Shown piece after piece: positions 6,228-12,099 of a DNA stretch of 12,099 nucleotides (position 1 is the stretch's first letter; each line of letters starts with the position of its first letter). This DNA comes from an uncultured Collinsella sp. (lineage in GTDB: Bacteria; Actinomycetota; Coriobacteriia; Coriobacteriales; Coriobacteriaceae). The notes beneath the pieces are model-generated. The model searched no databases. It was given only the letters and a program-made list of their open reading frames with translations, and was not told the origin of the DNA. Where the stretch lies: positions 1 through 12,099 of the forward strand of contig UROA01000054.1 in NCBI GenBank assembly GCA_900549355.1, in the 5' to 3' direction. Both the position numbers and the translations under genes were made by a program.

Positions 6228-7574
6228 ATGGAACACGACCTCACACGCGGCAATGTCCTCAAGACCATCGCGGTCTTTGCCCTGCCCTATATGCTCTCGT
6301 ACTTTTTGCAGATGCTCTACGGCATGGCCGACCTGTACATGATGGGGCAGTTTAGTGGCGCCGCCGGCATCACCGCCGTGGGCAATGGCGCGCAGACGCT
6401 TTACATTATTACCGTGACGCTCGTGGGCCTGGCCATGGGAACGACGGTCATCGTCGGCCACGCCGTGGGCTCGCGCCGGTTTGACCGCGCCGAGACCGCC
6501 ATCGGCAATACCATCACGCTCTTTATGGGTGTCTCGGTGGTACTGGCCGCTGTCCTGCTCGCGCTTTGCCCGCAGATCGTGGCGCTCATTGGCCCTCCCG
6601 CCGAAGCCGTCGAAGGCACTGCCGCCTACCTGTGTATCTGCTTTATCGGCATTCCCTTTATCGCCGCGTACAACATTCTTTCGGCCATCTTTCGCGGGCT
6701 GGGCGATTCACGCTCGCCCATGTACGTGATCGGCGTGGCGTGCATCATCAACATCGCGCTCGACTTTCTGTTTATCGGCCACATGGGGCTCGGCCCCGTG
6801 GGCGCGGCGCTCGGCACGGTGACCGCGCAGACAGCCAGCGTTGCCCTCGCGCTCGTGTGGCTCAAGAGCCGCCGCACGAACATCCACGTTAAGCGCAGCG
6901 ACCTGCGCCCCCAGCCTGAGGTGCTCGGCAGCATTCTTAAGATCGGCGTGCCCGTGGCCGTGCAGGATGGCTGTATCCAGGTGGCGTTTATGTTTATCAC
7001 CGTCATCGCCAACCACCGAGGGCTCGTCGACGCCGCTGCCGTGGGCCTGGTCGAGAAGATGATCAGCTTTTTGTTCATTGTGCCGAGCTCCATGGGCGCC
7101 ACCGTCAGCGCGCTCACGGCGCAAAATGCCGGCGCGGGCAAGGGCGACCGCGCGCGTCAGGTGCTCAAGGATGCCATGACGATCTCGGTAGTGTACGGCT
7201 GCCTGATCACGGCGCTGATGTGGCTGGTGGCCCCGGCGTTTATCGGCTTTTTTGCCAAGGACGCTGCAGTAGTCGCCGCCGGTACCGGCTATATGCGCAG
7301 CTATATTTTCGACGCAATCTTTGCCGGCATCCACATTTGCTTTAGCGGCTTTTTCGCTGCGTATGGCAAGAGCTACATCGGCTTTGCGCACAACGTGCTG
7401 GCCGTGGCGCTCATTCGCGTGCCGGGCGCGTGGCTGCTGTCGAACGCCTATTCCGATACGTTGTTTCCCATGGGTATCGCCTCGCCGTGCGGATCGATTT
7501 TGTCGGCGGTCATCTGTGTTGTCGCGTTTACCGCGCTCAACCGGCGCGGGGCTTTTGACAAGCTGGTGGCGTAG
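6228..7574 (+). CDS. MATE family efflux transporter
   Basis: A 448-residue integral membrane protein of the multidrug and toxic compound extrusion family, which exports cationic drugs or metabolites using a sodium or proton gradient. It begins MEHDLTRGNVLKTIAVFALPYML, a typical MATE N-terminus. About twelve hydrophobic segments are readable, in two six-helix halves; the second opens near residue 235 (ILKIGVPVAVQDGC). Characteristic stretches include GMADLYMMGQF, AAYNILSAIFRGLGDSRSP and VPSSMGATVSALTAQNAGAGKGDRA. The length is normal for the family and there are no internal stops. The ribosome-binding site is weak (agaaag). It is the only plus-strand gene of the window, divergent from the ABC operon, and has a MerR-type promoter, so induction by its substrate is plausible. 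Assignment to the family is sure; the substrate is unknown. Confidence 0.95.
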   Translation: MEHDLTRGNVLKTIAVFALPYMLSYFLQMLYGMADLYMMGQFSGAAGITAVGNGAQTLYIITVTLVGLAMGTTVIVGHAVGSRRFDRAETAIGNTITLFMGVSVVLAAVLLALCPQIVALIGPPAEAVEGTAAYLCICFIGIPFIAAYNILSAIFRGLGDSRSPMYVIGVACIINIALDFLFIGHMGLGPVGAALGTVTAQTASVALALVWLKSRRTNIHVKRSDLRPQPEVLGSILKIGVPVAVQDGCIQVAFMFITVIANHRGLVDAAAVGLVEKMISFLFIVPSSMGATVSALTAQNAGAGKGDRARQVLKDAMTISVVYGCLITALMWLVAPAFIGFFAKDAAVVAAGTGYMRSYIFDAIFAGIHICFSGFFAAYGKSYIGFAHNVLAVALIRVPGAWLLSNAYSDTLFPMGIASPCGSILSAVICVVAFTALNRRGAFDKLVA

Positions 7575-7576
7575 CG

Positions 7577-7672
7577 AGGCAACGCGAGATCGCCCTGATC
7601 GATGACATCATCAGCAACGACCCGGCAACCTACGTGACACAGATCACGGTGCCCGTTGCTCCAGCAAAGTAA
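7577..7672 (+). pseudogene. Relic coding tail A
   Basis: Directly after the MATE stop, in another frame, about 31 codons can be read to a TAA at 7670-7672, ending ATYVTQITVPVAPAK. No start codon or ribosome-binding site supports a gene. The last 16 codons align without gaps to a second tail at 9404-9451 (25 of the first 30 bases identical), with stop and hairpin in the same place. I infer the 3' remnant of a gene or a duplicated intergenic segment. The parent family is not recognised. Confidence 0.35.
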
Positions 7673-7713
7673 GAACCGCCCGGAAGGCATCGCGCTTCCA
7701 GGCGGTTCTTACT
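7668..7713. terminator. Bidirectional terminator between MATE and the RelE/ParE toxin gene
   Basis: The 13-base arms agtaagaaccgcc (7668-7680) and ggcggttcttact (7701-7713) pair perfectly; after one mismatch, ggaag pairs with cttcc around an eight-base loop. The toxin gene's stop codon lies inside the right arm. It separates two convergent genes and would stop both. The T-runs are short. Confidence 0.75.
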
Positions 7714-8047
7714 AATCATCATCCAGCAACTCGAATCGATTTCTAGATATCACCAATGCGGCATAATCTTGGCTTTGGTGAAAGACATGGGCGACCACAA
7801 CGTCCTCGTTATCGTAGTAATAAAGCATTACATAAGAATTAACGAGGCAGGCATGGTAACCAAGCACTGCAAGCTCGGGTAACTTCGATAAGCCGTAGTC
7901 AACTACACCACTTTGAAGAAGCTGGAGCTGGCTACGGTATTTATCAAGAAAGTGCCGGGCAGTAAAAATACCATGCCCCAATAGATAATCAACGATATCG
8001 TCAACTTCTTGTTCAGCTGTAGGCAGAATCTTGACGTTATAGGCCAT
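7712..8047 (-). CDS. RelE/ParE family toxin
   Basis: A 111-residue protein matching the RelE/ParE toxin fold. It has an N-terminal helix AEQEVDDIVDYLL (11-23) and a C-terminal sheet in YHACLVNSYVMLYYY (64-78) and DVVVAHVFHQSQDY (82-95). Members either cleave mRNA on the ribosome (RelE) or poison gyrase (ParE); sequence alone does not tell which. A frame extension adds 19 residues upstream, but the ATG at 8047 is preferred: it has a GAGG ribosome-binding site, starts at the conserved region, and overlaps the antitoxin gene by 11 bases, the normal coupling. Composition is clearly AT-richer than neighbours: hand counts of two 60-base rows (7741-7860) give 45 and 40 percent GC. This suggests acquisition by transfer. 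Confidence 0.87.
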   Translation of the reverse strand: MAYNVKILPTAEQEVDDIVDYLLGHGIFTARHFLDKYRSQLQLLQSGVVDYGLSKLPELAVLGYHACLVNSYVMLYYYDNEDVVVAHVFHQSQDYAALVISRNRFELLDDD

Positions 8048-8306
8048 ATTTTGCCTCAAGGTCATCGAGAGCCTCAAAGGCATCACGCGCCGTGCCAGCA
8101 GCACGCTCCCGCTCGGCCACAGCTATACGAGCCATCAGACGAGCCTTAGCCTGTTCCTGAACCATGAGGTCGTAGTCCTCGGATCGAAGTACAACAAATT
8201 TGCTATAGCCGTTTTTTGTAACAGTCACTGGACCAGTAGTAGTTTCAACGAGCTCCGAGAATTTCGCGGTGTCCCGCATATCTTTAATTGGAACGCAAAC
8301 AGGCAT
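8037..8306 (-). CDS. Phd/YefM family antitoxin
   Basis: An 89-residue antitoxin that would bind and neutralise the RelE/ParE toxin encoded immediately downstream and repress the pair's promoter. The N-terminal DNA-binding and dimerisation part is typical: VPIKDMRDTAKFSELVE, then GPVTVTKNGYSKFVVLRSEDYD (about residues 25-46). The C-terminal helix-rich part (ARLMARIAVAERERAAG, EALDDLEAKYGL) would wrap the toxin. The ATG at 8306 follows an AGGAG ribosome-binding site by about seven bases. The stop overlaps the toxin start. A palindromic operator lies directly upstream of the gene. Confidence 0.9.
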   Translation of the reverse strand: MPVCVPIKDMRDTAKFSELVETTTGPVTVTKNGYSKFVVLRSEDYDLMVQEQAKARLMARIAVAERERAAGTARDAFEALDDLEAKYGL

Positions 8307-8319
8307 GGCACACTCCTAA

Positions 8320-8348
8320 CATAATTGTGTACATAATTATGAAGTATA
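8320..8348 (-). promoter_or_regulatory. Promoter and operator of the Phd-RelE/ParE module
   Basis: A 22-base near-perfect palindrome at 8320-8341, with CATAATT arms (AATTATG on the other side) centred on TGTACA, has one mismatched base pair in each half. It abuts a -10 box TATACT on the minus strand (8348-8343), so it covers the likely transcription start. This is the expected site for autorepression by the antitoxin. The -35 (tagctg) is poor. Confidence 0.7.
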
Positions 8349-8375
8349 GCTCAGCTAACGAGCATCAGCTACAGG

Positions 8376-8416
8376 AGAACCGCCATGTCGAGGACAGTCC
8401 CCGATATGGCGGTTTT
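8376..8416. terminator. Hairpin after the PIN toxin gene
   Basis: aaccgccat (8378-8386) and atggcggtt (8406-8414) pair perfectly and the stem continues inward with gtcg/cgat and a G-T pair. It sits at the 3' end of the PIN toxin gene and just upstream of the other module's promoter, insulating the two modules. TTTT follows on the plus strand, but only a mixed T/C run on the minus strand. Confidence 0.55.
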
Positions 8417-8837
8417 ACTCCTCCGGAATCGGAAACGCACGGATGAACTCTGCAGGCGAGAAGGTCTTGATGGTCGAGCGCACAAAAGCGGCGCGGTCAC
8501 GCGTGATGATAAAGTCCACGCCGGCACGCTCGGCCATCGCACGGATACAGCCGTCCTCAAAGTCCGGCTCATCGGAATAGGCGGAGGTAAAACAAGCTTC
8601 TTGGTCGAGAGGCTCTACCGAGTAGCTCTTAAGACAGTCGCGCACTACCTCGCGGGCGCGCGCCTCGCCTGCCTGTTTAGTGAGAATGTAGTACGCGTCC
8701 TTGAGAGAGCAGGCCGAAACAATACCCTCGATAAGTCCCACGTCAACGAGCCCCTTGATCGTTTGCGCCGCTGCGTGCTCCGGCCGGCCCGGAAGCACGC
8801 AATCGAGCAGAAAATTGGTATCGAGAAATGCTCTCAT
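8415..8837 (-). CDS. VapC-like PIN-domain toxin
   Basis: A 140-residue PIN-domain ribonuclease. VapC toxins cleave tRNA or rRNA using Mg2+ held by acidic residues. Candidates here are D6 in FLDTNFLLD, D47 in SLKDAYYIL, D95 in DFEDGCIRAMAERAGVDFI and D114 in ITRD, all in the expected order and spacing. Length is normal for the family. The ATG at 8837 overlaps the antitoxin stop by four bases (ATGA), with a GAGGGAG site upstream inside the antitoxin gene. Together they form a two-gene operon. The partner is a Phd-like rather than VapB AbrB-type protein, a common alternative for PIN toxins. The gene is intact and likely active, but the target RNA cannot be predicted. Confidence 0.9.
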   Translation of the reverse strand: MRAFLDTNFLLDCVLPGRPEHAAAQTIKGLVDVGLIEGIVSACSLKDAYYILTKQAGEARAREVVRDCLKSYSVEPLDQEACFTSAYSDEPDFEDGCIRAMAERAGVDFIITRDRAAFVRSTIKTFSPAEFIRAFPIPEE

Positions 8838-9226
8838 AGGTAGCGCTCCCTCGCGACGCGCTTTTCATCTTCAACCGTCATCGTATCGAGCGGCGTTCCC
8901 TTTGGCATTTTGGCTACGATATCGAGATACTCCTGGTAGCCCTCATCCTCCGCGAGCATCTCGCGAATCTCCTTCCAGGTGATCTTGGGATGCCACATCG
9001 TACCCACGTCGCGCTTGGGCTTGCCCGTGCCGCACGTCGGATTTGCGCCCCCACGCTCCTGGGCAGCGTCATATTCCACCGTAACTGGACCTTCATAGTC
9101 GAGCGGCACGATCTTGAACAACGGCTTGCTCCGCTTGAAGACCACAACCTCCTCGCCCTCATTGGCAACCTTTTCGGCCACCTGCGTAAGGTTTTGGCGC
9201 AGTTCCGAAAACGCGACGGTAACCAT
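8834..9226 (-). CDS. Phd/YefM-like antitoxin with long C-terminal extension
   Basis: A 130-residue antitoxin for the PIN toxin. The first 45 residues form the Phd/YefM DNA-binding region (VAFSELRQNLTQVAEKVANEG then EVVVFKRSKPLFKIVPL). The rest is longer than in typical 80-90 residue members: a Gly/Pro-rich linker, then a helical segment around HPKITWKEIREMLAEDEGY and a final helix (TVEDEKRVARERYL) that would bind the toxin. An earlier in-frame ATG at 9244 is possible, but the ATG at 9226 is preceded at proper distance by AGGAG and begins the conserved part. The stop overlaps the toxin start. A dyad operator lies upstream. Confidence 0.83.
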   Translation of the reverse strand: MVTVAFSELRQNLTQVAEKVANEGEEVVVFKRSKPLFKIVPLDYEGPVTVEYDAAQERGGANPTCGTGKPKRDVGTMWHPKITWKEIREMLAEDEGYQEYLDIVAKMPKGTPLDTMTVEDEKRVARERYL

Positions 9227-9259
9227 AACTGCTCCTCTCAACATATATCTTCACTGCTA

Positions 9260-9293
9260 AGTATACACGTTAGTATTAATGTTAAAGTGTATA
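9260..9293 (-). promoter_or_regulatory. Promoter and 32-base dyad operator of the Phd-VapC module
   Basis: TATACAC (9262-9268) and GTGTATA (9287-9293) are inverted repeats whose centre coincides with a central ATTAAT (9275-9280); intermediate TTA/TAA triplets also pair. The result is one long symmetric site with few mismatches. On the minus strand a -10 TATACT (9265-9260) overlaps its end, so a bound antitoxin would block transcription. The -35 is weak (TTTAAC-like, spacing about 15). Confidence 0.65.
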
Positions 9294-9403
9294 AAACTCA
9301 TCGCAATGGGGCAGCCCGTTGTGGGACCTCACTGCGGGGCCCCTTTGCTTTGCATGAATCTTCTATCGCTCCGGAACGACACCGCTCCGCAGGGTCACCC
9401 TCA
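9294..9403. other. Intergenic stretch without recognisable gene
   Basis: Between the antitoxin operator and relic tail B no start codon with a ribosome-binding site is seen on either strand. It contains a G/C-rich patch (cggggcccc followed by tttgcttt near 9336-9354) that might be the remains of a terminator. An apparent plus-strand reading frame crosses it but runs antisense through the antitoxin gene. Confidence 0.5.
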
Positions 9404-9451
9404 GCAACCTACATGACGCAGATCATGCTGTCCGCCACCACGCCCAAATAA
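9404..9451 (+). pseudogene. Relic coding tail B
   Basis: Sixteen codons ending ATYMTQIMLSATTPK and a TAA (9449-9451) align without gaps to tail A (7625-7672). Overall 34 of 48 bases match, 25 of them in the first 30. The stop codon touches the hairpin in the same way in both copies. It is either a remnant of a duplicated 3' gene end or a noncoding repeat. No start or ribosome-binding site is present. Confidence 0.35.
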
Positions 9452-9489
9452 AAACCTCCCGGAAAGTATCAACCTTTCCGGGAGGTTTT
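9451..9489 (-). terminator. Intrinsic terminator of ligA
   Basis: aaaacctcccggaaag (9451-9466) and its exact 16-base complement (9474-9489) enclose a seven-base loop. On the minus strand the stem ends in ggaggTTTTTATTT, a textbook T-run, about 20 bases after the ligA stop. It can also act weakly in the opposite direction. It is related in layout to the hairpin at 7668-7713. Confidence 0.88.
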
Positions 9490-9509
9490 CTAATTTGATT
9501 ATCGATGTC

Positions 9510-11738
9510 CTAAGCCTGGGGCACCTGACCGGTCGCAAGAATCTGCTCGAGCGCGTCCTCATCCAGCACGGGTACGCCCAGCTGCTCGGCCTTGGTAAGC
9601 TTGGAACCCGCTTTGGGACCGGCAACCAGATAGCTCGTCTTCTTTGAAACACTGCCTGAGACCTTGGCACCAAGCACCTTGAGCGCCGCGCCCGCCTCGT
9701 CGCGCGTGCGGTTGACGAGCGTGCCGGTGAGCACGAAGGTCAGACCCGCAAGCGGCTGTGCGTCGGCGAGCTCGCCCGCCACGCCAGCGTCGGCTGCGGC
9801 TTGCGCGTGTGCGGCGCCCAAGTCGACCTCGAGCGACAGACCCGCCTGACGCAGGCGCTCCAGCACGGCAAGGTTCTCGGGCACGGCCAGGAACTGCTTG
9901 ACGCTCGCCGCAATCTTGGGACCGATGCCCTCGCACTCGGCGATGTCCTCTTCGCTCGCCAAGATGAGCTTGTCGATCGACAGGAATCGCTCGGCGATGA
10001 CCTCGCCCACGCTCTTGCCCACATGGCGGATACCCAGGGCAAACAGCACGCGACCGAGCGGCCGGCTCTTGGACTTGTTGAGCTCGGCGATGATTTTCTC
10101 GGCCGTCTTGAGGCCTACCGGAATGGGGTCGCCCTTCTTGACGCCCTTTTTGCTGTTGGAGCTGGCATAGGTGCGCCCCGTGTCCAAGCCGGCGATGTCG
10201 TCGACTGTGAGCTGGTAGAAGTCCGCGACATCGTGGATCAGGCCGGCGGCGATCATCTTGTCGACGATTTCGTCGCCCAGGCCGTCGACGTCCATGCAGC
10301 CGCGGCTCACCCAGTGAAGCAGGCGCTCCTTGAGCTGCGCGGGGCAGTCGATGGACACGCAGCGGTAGGCGACCTCGCCGTCCTCATGGACCACGGGGCT
10401 GCCGCACACGGGGCAGACCTCGGGCATGTGCCAGTCGGCCGAATCGACCGGGCGCTTGTCGAGCACCGGACCCACGACCTCGGGGATCACGTCGCCCGCC
10501 TTGTGCACGATGATAGTGTCGCCCTCGCGCACGTTTTTGCGGCGGATCTCGTCGATGTTGTGCAGCGTGGCGCGCGCGATGGTGGAGCCGGCGACCGTCA
10601 CCGGGTCAAACTCGGCGACCGGCGTGAGCACACCGGTGCGGCCAACCTGGATGCGAATTTCGCGCAGGACGGTCTGCTTTTCCTCGGGCGGGAACTTAAA
10701 GGCAATGGCCCAGCGCGGCGCGCGGGCGGTAAAACCCAGGTCGAGCTGCTGTTGAAAGCTGTCAACCTTTACGACCACGCCGTCGATGTCGTAGTCCAGG
10801 TCACCGCGATGTTCGAGCGCCTGGGCGCAGAACTCGTGGACCTCGGCGGGCGTGGCGCAACGAGCCACGTTAGGGTTGACGCTAAAGCCGGCGCTACGCA
10901 GCCAATCGAGGAACTCGCGCTGACTGTGGACGTGCAGCGGGTCGGTATCGGCGATGGCATAGATAAAGGTGGCAAGATCGCGGCGCGCCGTGATCTTGGG
11001 ATCCTTCTGACGTAGGCTGCCGGCGGCAGCGTTGCGCGGATTGGCAAAGGGGTCGCGGCCCTCGGCATCGGCCTCTTCATTCAGGCGAACAAAGCTGCCC
11101 TTGGGCATATAGACCTCGCCGCGTACCTCAATGGTGCGCTCGCGGTCGGCACCCATGTGGGCGAGCGCTGCCTCGGACAGATGCATGGGCACATCCTTGA
11201 TGGTACGGACGTTAAGCGACACGTCCTCGCCCGTGGTGCCATCGCCACGTGTGGCCGCACGTACGAAGGTGCCGTTTTGGTAGGTAAGGGCCACGCCCAG
11301 GCCGTCAATCTTGAGCTCGCAGGTATAGGTGACGTTACCGGCACCGAGCGCATCCTCGGTGCGCTGGAGCCATGCGTCGAGCTCGTCCAGATCCATGGCA
11401 TCGTCCATGGAATACATGCGCGCCATGTGCGTGACCGGCGTAAACTGCTCGCTCACGTAGCCGCCCACGCGTTGGGTGTAGCTGTCGGGCGTTACCAGAT
11501 CGGGGTAGGTCGCCTCAATTTCCTGCAGCTCAACGAGCATTTTGTCAAAGGCGGCGTCCGTGATCTCGGGCGCATCGAGCATGTAGTAGCGATAGGCGTG
11601 GTAATCGAGCTCGTGGCGCAGCTCGGCCGCGCGCGCTGCCGCCTGGGCACGGGCGTCGGTCGGTGCGGCGGCATCCGCGCTCGTGGGCGTTTCGGTATCG
11701 ATGTCCACACCATCACCAAACAGGCTCGATTGCTCCAT
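9510..11738 (-). CDS. ligA: NAD-dependent DNA ligase LigA
   Basis: This essential enzyme seals nicks in duplex DNA during replication and repair using NAD+. All domains are present in 742 residues. The N-terminal NMN-binding Ia domain lies around residues 35-105 (YHAYRYYMLDAPEITDAAFD), and the adenylation domain has active lysine K143 in ELKIDG, RGDG (164-167), GEVYMPKGSF (207-216) and DGVVVKVD (319-326). The OB domain includes GRTGVLTPVAEFDPV (366-380). A four-cysteine zinc finger (C442, C445, C460, C465) is followed by the helix-hairpin-helix domain with GIRHVGKSVGEV and CEGIGPKIAASV, and a BRCT domain from about 661 (LAGLTFVLTGTL) to the end. The family is usually about 670 residues; the surplus is an Ala-rich N-terminal tail of about 30 residues and a longer linker before BRCT. 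The ATG at 11738 has an AGGAG site seven bases upstream. It is transcribed alone and ends at a strong terminator. Confidence 0.98.
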   Translation of the reverse strand: MEQSSLFGDGVDIDTETPTSADAAAPTDARAQAAARAAELRHELDYHAYRYYMLDAPEITDAAFDKMLVELQEIEATYPDLVTPDSYTQRVGGYVSEQFTPVTHMARMYSMDDAMDLDELDAWLQRTEDALGAGNVTYTCELKIDGLGVALTYQNGTFVRAATRGDGTTGEDVSLNVRTIKDVPMHLSEAALAHMGADRERTIEVRGEVYMPKGSFVRLNEEADAEGRDPFANPRNAAAGSLRQKDPKITARRDLATFIYAIADTDPLHVHSQREFLDWLRSAGFSVNPNVARCATPAEVHEFCAQALEHRGDLDYDIDGVVVKVDSFQQQLDLGFTARAPRWAIAFKFPPEEKQTVLREIRIQVGRTGVLTPVAEFDPVTVAGSTIARATLHNIDEIRRKNVREGDTIIVHKAGDVIPEVVGPVLDKRPVDSADWHMPEVCPVCGSPVVHEDGEVAYRCVSIDCPAQLKERLLHWVSRGCMDVDGLGDEIVDKMIAAGLIHDVADFYQLTVDDIAGLDTGRTYASSNSKKGVKKGDPIPVGLKTAEKIIAELNKSKSRPLGRVLFALGIRHVGKSVGEVIAERFLSIDKLILASEEDIAECEGIGPKIAASVKQFLAVPENLAVLERLRQAGLSLEVDLGAAHAQAAADAGVAGELADAQPLAGLTFVLTGTLVNRTRDEAGAALKVLGAKVSGSVSKKTSYLVAGPKAGSKLTKAEQLGVPVLDEDALEQILATGQVPQA

Positions 11739-11850
11739 AGCGGCACTCCTTCGCTCGATTTCAAACGGATACTAGAGTACCACCGGTCGCAATGAGGCCG
11801 AATAGCAGTCTCGAACCGCACCGAATCGGCAGCCGCCAGACTGGGGTTGA
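11739..11850. other. ligA upstream region
   Basis: No gene is seen here. On the minus strand a TAGTAT (-10-like) lies about 35 bases before the ligA ATG, but no convincing -35 is found at normal distance. At its end, TTGACA on the plus strand (11847-11852) straddles the border of the inverted-repeat element. Confidence 0.4.
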
Positions 11851-12045
11851 CAGTTAGTTCAGATACGTATAAATCCTAGAGCTAAATCAGGCACGAACAC
11901 CCCTGTTTCAACTAATTTGGGCTCCTCGAGACCATGTAAACGTCCCGCTCTCCCTTCCAAACACCCATTCGAGCCCCACCCCAATCAAAAATTGCTTAAA
12001 ACGCATCCCAAGCTGCCCCAGATTTATACGTATCTGAACTAACTG
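11851..12045. mobile_element. MITE-like element with 25-base terminal inverted repeats
   Basis: The 25 bases at 11851-11875 (beginning cagttagttcagatac) are exactly the reverse complement of 12021-12045. They enclose 145 bases with lower GC and no transposase. A 32-codon frame (minus strand, ATG at about 12004, stop at about 11906) exists inside but has no strong ribosome-binding site. At the left border TTGACA is followed after 15 bases by TATAAA on the plus strand, so the end may carry an outward-in promoter. No clear target-site duplication is visible (ggt on both sides only, and not adjoining the left end). It may be a miniature element, a remnant, or a structured noncoding RNA locus. Confidence 0.55.
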
Positions 12046-12099
12046 GGTGGCGCGCGCAGACGTGGTGTAAGAGTGTCCTGAGGTCCGTCGCTGCAAGCT
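12046..12099. other. Window end, nothing recognised
   Basis: The 54 bases after the inverted-repeat element hold no supported gene. A minus-strand frame enters from the edge and stops inside the right repeat arm (frame ending RLRAPPS), which could be the tail of an unseen gene, but there is too little to judge. Confidence 0.3.

Noticed and set aside
8048..8104. 19-residue N-terminal extension of the RelE/ParE toxin
   Set aside because: It lies inside the antitoxin gene; the ATG at 8047 has a ribosome-binding site and begins the conserved domain.
8990..9451. 153-residue plus-strand frame ending in relic tail B
   Set aside because: The first two thirds are antisense to the antitoxin gene and its promoter. 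Only the last 16 codons have independent support, from similarity to tail A.
9801..11015. 404-residue plus-strand open frame
   Set aside because: Lies wholly antisense to ligA and shows no domain; frame openness is explained by codon bias.
11847..12050. Target-site duplication of the inverted-repeat element
   Set aside because: Only a three-base ggt can be matched on the two sides, and on the left it is not adjacent to the repeat end.

Overview
The window is GC-rich bacterial chromosome. The gene style (an asymmetric ABC exporter pair, a MATE pump, several toxin-antitoxin modules, a 742-residue NAD-dependent DNA ligase) suggests the actinobacterial class Coriobacteriia, possibly Collinsella. 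That is an impression from composition and protein style, not a database result.

Layout, left to right. (1) Positions 1-761, minus: the 5' three quarters of moaA (molybdenum cofactor synthesis), running off the left edge. (2) Positions 893-2198: a minus-strand gene for a PD-(D/E)XK / DUF559-like nuclease-fold protein, bracketed by two near-identical palindromes of about 63 bases in direct orientation. (3) Positions 2249-5969, minus: a two-gene operon for a heterodimeric ABC exporter of the TM287/288 kind, one subunit with a degenerate and one with an intact ATPase site, joined by an 8-base overlap. (4) Positions 5970-6227: a divergent promoter region with a sigma70-like promoter for the ABC operon and, on the other strand, a promoter with a MerR-type dyad in its spacer driving a MATE efflux gene (6228-7574, plus). 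(5) Positions 7577-9489: two minus-strand toxin-antitoxin modules, Phd/YefM-RelE/ParE and Phd-like-VapC(PIN), each with its own dyad operator. Direct repeats bound this island; each consists of a short homologous reading-frame tail fused to a strong hairpin. (6) Positions 9510-11738, minus: ligA. (7) Positions 11739-12099: no recognisable gene, but a 195-base element with perfect 25-base terminal inverted repeats.

Two housekeeping genes (moaA, ligA) and two export systems thus surround accessory DNA. The parts least explained by standard annotation are the palindrome-flanked nuclease gene, the repeat-bounded toxin-antitoxin island and the inverted-repeat element upstream of ligA. Stretches over 200 bases without a gene are 762-994, 2033-2248, 5970-6227, 9227-9509 and 11739-12099; their contents are listed as separate features.
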